A stretch of 64,000 nucleotides of DNA, taken from NCBI GenBank assembly GCA_026261815.1, contig JAMPIT010000539.1, forward strand, positions 5,906,501-5,970,500, written 5' to 3'. A program made the position numbers and the translations under genes. Positions 25,749-37,900 of the stretch are shown piece after piece (position 1 is the stretch's first letter; every line of letters starts with the position of its first letter). The notes beneath the pieces were generated by a model that saw only the letters and a program-made list of their open reading frames with translations, did no database searches and was not told the origin of the DNA. The DNA comes from Monarcha castaneiventris obscurior (lineage: Eukaryota > Chordata > Aves > Passeriformes > Monarchidae).

Positions 25749-27188
25749 CTGTGATTTAATATGGCACTTCATTCCATGACAGAAAAGCTGGATTTGCTGG
25801 ATACTAACCCAATCACCAGCTTTATGCTCTCTTCAGCTGCTTATTAGTGGCTCCTAGGAGCGGATTGATCCAAAACTACTCTACAGGCATCTTCTCTGGA
25901 TGATACCACTTCTTTATGAACTTGCCACAGTAAGACAGGTGAATTTCTGGAGACAGGTGAATGTCCACATTCCCCATGGAAAGAATATACAGAGAAATTA
26001 AATAACCCTGAATAACTTCAGAAAAGGAAATACAACCAAATCTAGAGAGACAAGTGGGTAGCTACAGAAATAACAGAAAGTAATAAAATAAGCTATTTGC
26101 TTTTGTGAGCATTATCCTTAGCAATTAAAACATCTCTGTGAAGAACACAACCTCAGGAAATGCCTAGCAATTGTTTCCAGCCACTCAACACACCCATTCT
26201 TAATGTTTATGCTTTAATTGGTTTCTATAAACCTCTTTTCCAGCTCATAACTCCATAATTCTGCTACATTCCACCAATTAAATGTAAAACAGCACTAATA
26301 CAAAGTTCTGTCAGTTCTTTAATTTGTTACAATATTTTTTTTTCTGTAAGTGCAGTCTGGTGATTGAGAATTTGTCACCTTCTACTGCACTTTGGCTTTG
26401 AATTTATCCAACTTCCTCATAAAGTCTCCTTTGTAAATGCTGCCAGCTGGAATTGCCACCTCATGGCCTTTTTACCACTAGTTCCGTGCTATTATATGAA
26501 AAGAATTTAATGGCAGCTCTGTCATTGACTTCAGTAGTATTGGAATAAAGCTACTTACAAGGTAAGTGAAAAAAGAATTAGTTCGCATTTGGTGTCATGA
26601 AAAGCCCCATCTTGACGAGACAAATTGACATAGCTTTATACATAAATGCCTTCTTTACTTGGATAATAACCTTTCAGAGGATATTAGAATTTTATTGCAC
26701 TTTTAAAAACAACTTCTACTGAGGTTCATTCCAGCTGATACTTACTGTTCGATACTGCTTAGTACTACCAGAAAATAATACCAACATTTTTCAGTTTATT
26801 TATTCTCTTCGAATTCTGTAAAGTTTTTTCCTTAAAATTAGCTTCTGTTATGTGAATAAAGAAGAAGAAAAGAAGTGTGAAATACCCCTGATCTCAGCTG
26901 GATCATCACTGCTCTTGCATTTCTGTACCATGTTCATTGTAGTATTATTCAAGGCAGTGGGGGCTGAATGATCTTCAATTACATAAAATGGGGAAGTTTT
27001 GGTCCCAAATTCCTTATAGTCTCATACCTCTTACCTAAACTGCCAATAATTTAAAAAAAAAAACAAACAAAAAACCGAAACAAAACAAAGCACAGTGTTC
27101 TACCTCAAAAAAAAAAAAAAAATAAATGCAGAGCAGGAATGAACACAACCTTCTGTTAAACACCTAAAAAAGCATTCCACTCAGGAGA
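25749..27188. other. Non-coding unique sequence between two CR1 3' ends
   Basis: No gene is visible. The right end is A-rich, with runs of A at 27053-27063 and 27107-27122 separated by CAAA-type repeats. Confidence 0.6.
27053..27122. repeat. A-rich low-complexity block with 16-base A run
   Basis: Two A runs (11 and 16 bases) flank an ACAAA-rich segment. It sits about 65 bases before the CR1 copy at 27189 but is not part of the CR1 tail, which ends in ATTCTATG-type repeats rather than poly(A). Confidence 0.8.
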
Positions 27189-27545
27189 TCATAGAATCAT
27201 AGGTTGGAAAGGATCTCAAAAATCATCTTGTTCCAACCCCCTGCCATATGCAGGGCCACCTTCCACCATCTCAGGTTGCTCCAAGCCCTGCCCAACCTGG
27301 CCTTGGACACTTCTCTGAACAACCTGTGCCAGGGCCTTCCCACCCTCACAGGGAAGAATTCCTTCCTAATATCTGACCTAAACCTACTTTCTTTCAGTCT
27401 GAAGCCGTTTCCCCTTGTCCTGTCATTACATGTCCTTACAAATTGTCTCTCTCCATTCTTCTTGTGGGCTCCCATTGAGGGCTGGAAGGCCACAATTAGG
27501 TCACCCCAAAGCCTTCCCTTTTCCAGGCTGAACAGTCCCAATTTG
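27189..27545 (-). mobile_element. CR1 LINE 3' end, minus strand, about 357 bases
   Basis: From left to right it reads as the reverse complement of the CR1 3' region: the terminal 'tcatagaatcatag' tail, 'aaccccctgccatatgcagg', 'gccctgcccaacctggcctt', 'aacctgtgccagggccttcc', 'aagaattccttcctaatatc', 'tttccccttgtcctgtc', 'ctggaaggccacaattagg' and 'ttttccaggctgaacagtcc'. The insertion has an intact 3' end and is 5'-truncated, as expected for CR1. Divergence looks moderate. The 155-codon plus-strand frame and the 114-codon minus-strand frame across it are reading-frame artefacts of the repeat. Confidence 0.95.
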
Positions 27546-29267
27546 CTTGGAAAGAAGCCAAGTCATCTTTTAATGATTTTATATTGTTTCATAGATCCAT
27601 TCGCTCCAGTTGCCTGTGATGTAGCCTGGAAGCACCAAGCCCAGCCCAGGACCTGCCTGTGCTACGTGTAGTACAAATGACCAAGCCCCCAGATTCAACT
27701 TCTGCTGAAGAAACAGGAGAAAATGAAAAAAACTAAGGAAATGGTGTGGCTGTGTAAAGAATAAAGAATGAAGGACAAAGGAAAGTGCTGTCATCACAAC
27801 GGCTTAACAGACATCCAATGATACAGGAATGTTATTAGGTCAAGTTTCTAAATTAATTCTGTTATCTGTGACATGGGACTTTTGGACAGTGTCTTCCTAA
27901 AAACCCAGCTCAGTTTATTCTGTTGAAGACACAGAAGTTAAGAATTTGTACCCTCAGAAAAGGCATTGTTAAAAGGACATGGAATATGCAGTCAAATGTC
28001 CAAGTGTAAATGAATTATCACTATGAAGTTTTCTGAAAATTCCAGCAATCATTGTTAGCATATCACTGTCTGCAATCAGAGCTATGCAATCAGAGGGATG
28101 CAATTCTCCCTATCTCCCTTCAAAAGCAGAAAAAAATCTCAATCTGCCCAAAAACTATACAGATTTTAAATTGCAAATGTATATCTGATTGTCTGGCTTT
28201 GTTTTTTTGAAGAGTTACAATTAATTTAGATTTTGTAACTGCTTTTTCAGCCTTTTGTATACAATAAATTTTTAAAGAAAAAATAAAGCTATTAAATATG
28301 TTCTCGATTCATTAAAACTGTGCTTATAGCTATTTCAGTGATTAACAGGCCTTGAGGGAAGTTTCTTTAAATAGTTTGCTAAAACCCAAAAATTCTTGCA
28401 GCAATATGAAGCTCAGATTCTCTTTGTCAGTGGTATATTGTACTGTATTCACCAGATTTTCAAAGACCTAGCTACAGGAAGGAATTAATGTGTTTCAAGC
28501 ATATAAGAAAAGGTAATTTCTCCTAATTAAATTTTGCATCCTTTTCCACCTAGAAGTATAAATACAGATAAAAAGATGCCCTTTTTTTCCCCCACATGAG
28601 GTACATTAGGCACCATATTCCTCCTTTTTGCAGTGTGCAGGATCACTGGTTTAGACTTTGCAGACTTTGTAGACAGACAGAAAAAGGTGGATGGTGTTTG
28701 AAATATCTACTTAGATTTCCACAGTTTCTGTTACAGGTTTAACCCGATTTCTTCAAATTGACCTTTGTATAACAGTCACTGGAGCCACTTACAGAACAAT
28801 ACTTTACTAAGAGCATTTTTGTTCTATTTATATCCACCGACCCAGAGTGGAAATTGCTCATTTAATTTCACCACAGCTTTGGAATATCAGGTTGCACAGG
28901 GCTTGTCAGGGCACACAGTCCAGTGCTCTCAGTCAGCAGGAAGAGTTACAGAGCACAAATCACATGCAGAAACATAATTGAGAAACTCAGGTTGTCCTTT
29001 GTATCAAAAAATCCCCACAGGACATGCTGTGGTGACTCTGTGATCTCTCTTCTTTGCCACTCCTGATATTTGTGTTACACTGGGGCCCACGGCTGCAGAG
29101 CTTGCTGACCCTTCTCCAGCAACAGCAGATTCCAAGCGTGTGATCACAAACCATCAATCCTCCAGCTCACACTGTTGCAACAGATGGTACACGGAAAACC
29201 AGAGTGTATTTGTGTGCTGAAAAAGTAAATAAAATTATATGACACTAAAATGCTGACATCAGTGGAA

Positions 29268-29319
29268 ATGGTAATGAAAACCTATTAGCTTTAATGGTAT
29301 TGAAAACCTATTATCTTTA
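29268..29319. repeat. 26-bp tandem duplication, 2 copies
   Basis: Two adjacent 26-base units (29268-29293 and 29294-29319) share the core gaaaacctatta and differ at only two positions. This is a local duplication with no evident function. Confidence 0.88.
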
Positions 29320-31741
29320 ACGGTGCAAAAAATTATGTTACCAGAATTCATTACATATCTGTAGAGGAAAAAAATCCCACATGGCTTTTACTATAGAGCC
29401 TATGCAGTGGCCTCTAAAGAGAGAAAAGAAAAAAGGAGGTAGAATGACTCTAGATGCATGGGAAGAATGCATAAACCCACATACATACTTGGATGGCACA
29501 CTTTTTCCTGATCCTCAGTCCCATACTCCTCCCAGGTACCATGATAATACCCAGTAGAAGGGACAATAATGCTATTGGCATCACAAGCCATGACCAGCAG
29601 CCTCTTAAAACTTTGCCTCACAGAGCACTCATTCTCACTATTTTCTCCTAAGGAAGTTTTCTCTTTCTTACTGCCAATTTATCCAAAATGAGACAGTTAA
29701 ATCTATTTCAAACCTCTTCTGCTGAATTCTAATTACTTTGATGTTCAGTGTATTGTGTTGAGTTCTTTCTCAGGAGTGAAACATTTCCTAAGAATTGCAA
29801 GTCAGAGCAGGGTTTTCATTTGGTATGAGGCCAGCATATAACAAGGAACAGTCCCTTTTACGGATCTGGTTGTGTGCCTATAATGCAATAATTTATGAGC
29901 ACCTCATGTTTCCAGTTCTAACATCTCCAGGGTAGCTCTGAGTCCATATGAGCTCCATCTTTACTGCTGGAGGACAAGTGCCCAGCACCAGCTACTTGCC
30001 CATATCAGGTTGTTGCAATACTTGCTGAAAGTTGCCACTCGGCCCACAGGGGCAACACCACTTGTGCCTTTTGGTAATCTAAATAAATCAAACGAAGGAA
30101 ACAAGGGCAATGACTTTCCTCAGTTCACCCAGCACACCACAGTCAGTCCAGAACAGAACCAATTCTTATGTGCTCCTAAATACCTTCTGGACTCTCTTGG
30201 TATTTGCAGTATGAGGAGCGCTCACAATTCCTGACACAGAGCAGCTGTGTAATGCCTCTCTAAAGTCCTGCACATGATGTGAGGCAAGAAGAATGAGCAA
30301 TACACAGATTGCTGCCTTGTTCCAGCCCAAAGAGTCATACCAATTAAGCTCAGAATTACTTTGGAAAGTGGCAAAAGTGGAGTCTGTTCCCCTTCCTCCC
30401 ATCAGTAAAAAATCAAAACAAAAGCAAGATTTCCTGCTAACTAGGAGACACTGCTGAATTTAAATGCATTTTCATGTTCATCTTCCATCAACAGCAACTT
30501 GGGGAGACCTTGGGCATTCCTCGCTGAAGCACTAAACACAAAGGATATACACCAACAACATAAAATAAATAAAAAAATAAATAAAAATCATAAAGCTTCA
30601 GCCCTGACAGAAGAAAATACGCTCCAAAAATACTTCAAGTATTTTCCAAGGAACAATTCACTTACTTGACATCCTAATAATCAGTTCTTTCCTCATCTAC
30701 TTGTGGAGGTTTAACAGCAAAGTCAAGCTCTATGTCCTTCACTCTGTTATCCTTTAAAAAGATACTTTAATCATTCTTCATTCCACATTTGGTACACTGC
30801 ACACATAGGCACAAGGAGATTAGTAAAATCAAATCTCTTTGTCTTCTAATATATTCAGCAGTGCAAATAAAAATAGAGAAATGAGAGGAAAATACAAGGA
30901 ATGGGAACAGAACAGAAGAAAATCTCAGACCAGGCAGAAAAATCCTCAAGGACTTATAAGAAACAAACCACTTCAACGAACCAATCTGTGGAGTCAACTG
31001 CATAAAGTGAATCATTCAATCAAAACCCAGCAACAGGTCATGCAGCAACAATAAAAGATTTCCTCATCTACTTCTTTGTTTACTGTCCACTAATATCTTC
31101 CCTCACACTTTGAAAGAAAGTAAGGAAAATGGAAGGGAAGGACAGAAAGAGAATCACCTTTCTGCTCAGCAGTCATAGCAGAGGCAGAAGCAGATGCTAC
31201 TTCAGGGATCAACCTGTCCCCTTTAACTTTGCCTCTCCTTCTGCAGTAGATGTGCAAGCAACACATACAGCAGCCGTAAAGTTTAATTCAAAGTATTTTC
31301 AATTTTCCCAGGGGTTTTAAGTATATTTTATGTTGGTTTTTTTTTCCTCTGACCCAGCCATTTTCAGTCTCCCCTCTTATTTGTATCACAGCGTGGAAGA
31401 AATGTTCGGTGTGGCTACAAAAGCACTCGTGTGCCAGAATAATTATTCTAAAAAGCAAATTCTGTTGTTTTCTTATGACATATCTTCTGTGGAGCGAGAT
31501 GTGAAATTTCACTCTTTCCTTTATTTGAACCATTCTGAAAAAAGAGCATCATTTCACTACTAAATCTGTTGAATTCAAATAATTAGATGGATCACCCCAG
31601 CTGGGCTCCAGGCAGATATCAACTGCAAGAACACATCTCCCTTTCACCAGTGTCTCAAAAACCACCCAGCTTTAAGGTTTGATCAAATGCTAACATAGCA
31701 CTAAAATTAAAAGCCCTGATTCTTACTGGTTTGATTAATAG

Positions 31742-31757
31742 ATCTATCTATCTATCT
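31742..31757. repeat. (ATCT)4 microsatellite
   Basis: Four perfect ATCT units. It is short but could vary in length between individuals. Confidence 0.8.
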
Positions 31758-34700
31758 GTAAAAATCTGTTAAATCAGGTTAACAACCCTAAAAAAACAGG
31801 TGCTGTAAGAAAAATTAGTTCTTGCTCAGCCACGTCACTGAGCGATGCAATTTGCAAAAGTGCTGAGCACAACAGGCCCTTTTGACTCAACTGCAACTAT
31901 AAAGCTCAGACCTGCTTCAGCAGAAAGTGAAATAACCTATTGTAAGGAGCTTATATGAGGAGCCTCTCTCCATAAATTTGTTTGTTTAACTTCTCCCTTG
32001 GAGCATCCATCACACAGATGAGCTTTCTTGCTTGTTTGGAACGTCTCAAAGTCTAACAAGTTAAAATGTGAGAGGATCTCTTCTTGACAGAATTTCCTTT
32101 ACCTCAACTTCACTGCTTTAATGTTTTCTACTGAAGTACCAGCCTTGCCATTTTCTCCACACTACCTCTGGCCAACAGGGAATGCCATCAGTCAGAGCAG
32201 TCAGTTTTCCCCTTCCCTACAGAAATCAAACGTGTCACCTCTGCAGTGCTCTCAGTCTCTGCAAGCCAACAAAGTCACAGTCTTCACACCCCTTTCAAAC
32301 TGGGCAGGTTCTGCCCACAACACTGAATCTGTGACAGGGTGCTGATTTATTGTTAATTACAATGTCTCCAGGTTTTTCGAGCTGAAGAAAATTAATGTGG
32401 GTGTTATGCAAAGAGGAAGACTGATGTAGAATTATACGATTCCAGCATTTGAAGGGAACAGGCATTTCAAGTTTCCCATTAAAGAAGATAACTGAGGATT
32501 TAGCATTGATACAAATGAGGTTACATTTTAGATTGAGGTTTTTTAGACTATTGCTGTAGGTACCTTCTAGGACTTGAGGATTTTTTTTCTGTCTGTTTAA
32601 ACAACATAACTCAGCTTATTAACATTTATTAAAACCATCCTACAAATTACTTGATATTTAGCATGCTTCTTGTCTTAAATAACACCAATTGACCATTGAC
32701 CCAGCTGAGAACAATAGAGATCCATTTGGATTAAGCTATTTATTTTATACTTTTTCATATTCTGTATCTCCATTTTCCTCTTGTAAGTACTATTCAAATG
32801 ATCTGCTGGGTTTTCTTTTTTGTCATTGCATTTTTAAAGGGCTTACCTTGTCACTCATTAGAACCTTTCAAGTGCAGCTCTGCCCAAGGGTTCTAACCTA
32901 CATAGCATTCCTGCCATCACTCAGGCACAGAAATCCTGAATTCACCTCATCAAAGACAGATCAAACTGTTTGGGCCAAAGCTCCAGTTGGTGTAAAACTG
33001 CAGGGCACCTATATTTAAAAGAAATCTTTAAAGTAGACCTTTCTTCCCAAAATGTGCATTAGACACAGCTGGGAACACAAACACCAACGTGTCTGGAACT
33101 CCTTCACTCTCTAAACCAGGTGCTAAAAGCACAGCATGGGCACAATACAGCCACCACCCTATTCCCCAAGGTGAATTATTGACTTTGAGGTTCACCTGGA
33201 AATCGTGAGCATTCACACAATTCTTGTAGCTGACCTACAGGACGTTGATGTTCCGTGAGTTTCTGTTCCATAATTAAATTCACCTTAGAAGAAAAAATGC
33301 AGAATTTAGCGTAGCACAAAGAACAACCGAGCTTTGAAGTCTAATCTTGCCTAAACCGAGATATTATTTTGTCAGTGAAGATTATAACATTTATGCACTT
33401 TTCACTTGTCATAACAGATTCACTGCTTATTTTCTACAGCCTTTCCTGGGGAAAAGCATATTCTTGCCATTTTAATGTCACAGTATAGTTTAATAGCTTA
33501 AATATAGTATAGCTTAATATTCAAAGTTTTTCCTCTTAGCATGGCAAAAGTAACTGAAGTACAGATTTTGAAAAACTTCTCATTTCTGCAATGAGTTTTG
33601 GAGAGGAAGAACAGATTAATGAGTACATCAGGAGCCATGTGGGAGCCAAGTAGAAGCCAAATTCTGAATCTGGCCTGCAAAATGGCCCTAGAAAACACTC
33701 AAGCTCTTACTATAAAAGCTTCTTTGGCCTTGTTGTTTTTCAGATTTAAATGGACACGATAACATCTTATGTACATCTGTACAGAGCATTCAGACCCTAA
33801 CATTCGTTTTTGAGTGCCAGGAAGTCTCCACATTATTACCAGAGATTAGAACCATTCACCTAACCAAAACTCAGGGTTCTTAGTTGGTCATTTTGGATGA
33901 GAAGACAGCATTCAGAAGGAGACAGTATAACTTCAGTATTTCAGTGAAAAGAGTATACATGAAAATTAGTTGGATTAGGACTACTGGAAGAGAACTAAAC
34001 CATTTCTCAGAATTGCTACATAAAATTAATGGACTAATTATTTATGATGGAGCTGGATGGCAAGCAGATGAAGGAAACATGGCAAAAGACATTACAGTAT
34101 CCAATAACCAGAAGCCTGGGTATGAAATACCAGCAGTCAAGTTTTGAGTCACAATCCAAAATTCCCAGAAGGTCAGAATGGAAAAAAATAAATCAAACTA
34201 AGTGAAGGGGAGACACTTCTGTGTAAATGTCCAATATCTTAAGGTATTTTTTCATTTTAGACCTTTACACATACATAGCCAATGTGATTTATTTCAAAAT
34301 TCAAACTTTAAACATTTAATCATCAGTATAACAGTTAGGAGTTTTTTCAAAATATCCTGGTTGTTCAGTCAGAACATCACCCCAAATTAAATTATCCATA
34401 TTTAAAACTCAAGACTTTAATAAATGACATATGAAACAGCCCCATTTTTCTGTTCTTACCAGTTTTCCAAGTGATTGTCTAATTCTACTGGAAATGTGAG
34501 GTATACTATTAATTGTGAAAAAACACAAGGCTGTCCTGAACTGAGGGATTATGGCTGCATATTTCTCTAGGCTGATTGCATTGGCTCACAGTGATTCACT
34601 GTTCAAGCACCTAACATTCAGCAAAGGATGAAAAAACATAAAAGGCAAACTCCTTTTGCAGAGGCAGTGTCGTGGAGCAGAGCGGATTCTGAGCAAGTAC

Positions 34701-34879
34701 CTTATGTGCATTGTTCTTTTGTGCACTGCCATCACGCTCAATTTTCCATTGCAGCACTGTGCCTTTCACACAGATGGATATTTTATGGAATTTGCTAAGG
34801 ACGTTGCAAGGCCAGAGCAGAGCATGGACATGAATCTAATTTGGTTCATGTTGGTGGAGCCAAATGTTTGAGCAAAAAC

Positions 34880-34937
34880 TTTCTTTTTTTTTTTTTTTCT
34901 TTCCAGATTGTGTTTCTTCATGCCCATTTAGAATAAA
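34880..34937 (+). promoter_or_regulatory. Strong splice-acceptor-like signal followed by AATAAA
   Basis: A 25-base pyrimidine tract, nearly all T, ends in TTTCCAG with the AG at 34905-34906. An AATAAA polyadenylation hexamer follows at 34932-34937. As a string this is an excellent 3' splice site. However, the hexamer comes too soon for a normal terminal exon, and T runs are common in this DNA. It may be a cryptic site or part of a non-coding transcript. Confidence 0.2.
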
Positions 34938-37900
34938 TAATTTCTGTTCTTTACGGATCTCATCTGGTATGCAGCTCTGAACTACTGTCTGACTCCAGAT
35001 TTGCTACACCAAGCCTTTTCTGGGTTGGAAATGCTTCCAATCCAAGCTCATAGAAATTTCTACCAGCCTCAGGCTTTATTCCACACATAATAGTCAGTCT
35101 GATGTTAGGAATACTTATGCCACTATTTATATCAAATCTGAAAAAAATTAGAAATAAGGACTTCCAGTAAAAGAGATCTGATTTTTTTTGACCCCTTTAA
35201 TCAAGTAAAACTTGGTGTCAGCTCATCTTAAAGTTCACCTAAAATTCAAACCAGTCAGGGATAGCACATTTCAGGATACCCCAGAATGGGAAGTTCTGTG
35301 CTGCTAAACTGTTATAAGATCAGTAAAGCTTTTGCTGAGCTAGAATCTGATGGAGACATTTTTTAATGCAATCAAATGAACTGATTGTGCAATTCTAACA
35401 CCATCCAATACCCGAGCAGCTCACCTGCTGCACTGGTAATATTATCAGTTTAGGTAGAAAAGGCTGACACACACACTCTAAGTACAAAAATATCAAACAA
35501 ACATGAATTTCTTTTAAAGCTGGAAAAAGCTGTACTCACATGTGACTACAACTACAATCAGCCTTCCCACCCCTCCAGTGGACTCTGACATCTCTTGCCT
35601 TCTGTAAGGCAGCACTACAAAGCCACCCACGCGTGTTCAGCAGTACTGTTTGACCTGTGGCTTAAGTCACTGATGAATCATTGCAAATTATCTCCTGTTC
35701 TAGGAAGTCAGAGGCTCTCCTGGTCAAAGAAACAAAGCAACCGGAAGAAGTCACAGCAAGAAGCTCTGCAGACCCTGTTACAGGCAGTTCGTACTCTTCA
35801 ATATTGGCAACAACTGCAGCAAAAAAGGGAGACAGTACCAGACAGATTTGACACTGCTTTTCATCAGGACAGCCATGAAAGGCTACTCTTCTCTTTCTCT
35901 AAGCCATTTTAATGCTGCTACAGTTCACTGCCACAGACTTTGATAAGAATACACAATTTGCTTAAATGCTTATTAACTGATAAGGAAATCCAGACTTATT
36001 TAGGAGAATGAAGGTAAGAAATCAAACATTTAAAATCTGCCATTATCCAAAAGGGTCACACTACTCTGGCATCATCTATGTTTCATGCCTTTCATATATA
36101 ATTGTTTGATTTAGTGGCACAAACTTTATAATCTTGCAGCTCAAAAGGAATTTGCATTAATTATACTACAAAGACAGATAAACCTCTGCTAGCTCATACC
36201 TCAACAGACATGTCTTATTTTAAACATTTTCACACTGGAGCACCAGTTCCACATCTTGGCAAATGTCATCAGTCAGGTTCTTTCTACTTTTAATTACTTC
36301 AGTTTCTTTTAATAGTACCATTGCTTTAAAACAAGGGAACAAACCCACATTATTTTAAAATTCTAAAAAATCATTTGTACTATCACCAAGTAATTTAAAA
36401 AATACTTAAAATTTTTCAGCTTTCATTAAAAAAATCCTGGAGATCTGAGCACACATGCTAGGCCACATTTACTCAGTGAAGAAGGATGCATGGAAACCTC
36501 CAGTCTGTGAATCCTCATCAGGCTATGTAGATAAGGGAGATGCTAAGCTGTCAAAGTCTAGGATTCCTGCAGTTGCACTTCAGCACAAACACAGGTGCCT
36601 AGAAGGTTGAACAGGTGTGTAGACCCTCAAAGATAAAATTTAGATGGAAGGAAAGAGGCTTGTGCCCATCATCATGTCTATGTGACCTAAATGTTCTCTA
36701 GAGTTGACGAGTTCCCTCCCCTATGTGAACTTGTGTATTCCTGTGACCTCCATTTCATTCTACTGCTGTAAAAGGTACTCCCCAATTTAAAAAATATCAT
36801 TTTCATCTAGATTTTCTGGCACTGGTTTCTCATCTGTCAAGAGTGTCTGATGTTACACTGTCATCTTTATATTTACAGATTGAAAATTGTTTGGTTCAAT
36901 TTCCATTGCATGAAATATAAATGCAGTTGCAAATAACTAATCTAAGGTCAAAAGAGTAAGAAGTAATCTAAGGGCAACACAGAAACAGGCAGTGACACAA
37001 TATTTTTCAAGACTTTGAAAAAACTGAAATGGAGGAGATCACATAAACGGCATATTTAGCTTATTTCAGTATCTCTTCTGAACGAACCCTTTAGAAATTG
37101 GACAAATGCATCACATAAATCTCATACTCAGCAGATGTAGGTCTCAGAAAGAGTACTCTTTACAGATCCTCAGTGATTGCACTGGGAAAAGCATTATCCA
37201 ATTTCACTGACTTTTAGGTTGTATAAATTCTTCCAAAAACACAGGGAAAATTTCACCTCATGTTAAATATTGATGCCTGCTCCCATACAGTGAATCATCC
37301 TTCAAAGCAGCATTAGGGTAGATTTATATTAAAAACTGTCACTGCAAAACTTCATTCCTTTATATAGGCAACATAAACAATGCTGAATATACTGCAGAGC
37401 ACAGAAGGAAGGACTCATCTTCAGTGGAATCTGTTCTCACCACATAAAATGCCTGGTAATAAGAAAGGCACAATTTTTTCCCATCACCTTTTGTTCTTTT
37501 GTTCTTTTGTGCTTTTGCTGTTTCTCCTACTTTTAAGTTTCCTTAGGCATCAGTAGACAAAAATATTACCCATAAAGATCTGAAGTGGCCATAGTAAGTG
37601 CAGAGCAATGCCAGCTGCAAGATCTAGGTCTGGGGGCCAGGCTGTTCCTCACTTTTCGAACCATTTAACTCCAGCAAGCAAGCACACCAAATGTGCAAGC
37701 AAGCACACCAAATGCACTGCAATATGTTTATCTAGCCACTGCCCTGATTTAATTGGCCCAGAAAATTGCTTGAGGTATTTGGGACTGCAATTAAGGCTAG
37801 AAAACTCTGGAAACACAGTCTTTGGTGGTGAAGGGATTTTTTTTATTATTATTTTTAAGAAACTAAACCCTCTCTTAGCTAAGACTCTTGGGCTTAATTA

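Larger units (their letters stand above)
27546..34879. other. Non-coding unique sequence, no gene seen
   Basis: There are no supported genes. Short tandem features occur at 29268 (26-bp duplication) and 31742 (ATCT). The sequence at 30548-30590 is rich in AAATA repeats. Open frames are all under 110 codons, and opposite-strand pairs such as those at 31288-31563 show no coding signature. Confidence 0.55.

Noticed and set aside
27204..27671. 155-codon plus-strand open frame
   Set aside because: Most of it is the antisense of the CR1 3' region at 27189-27545, so it is a repeat by-product.
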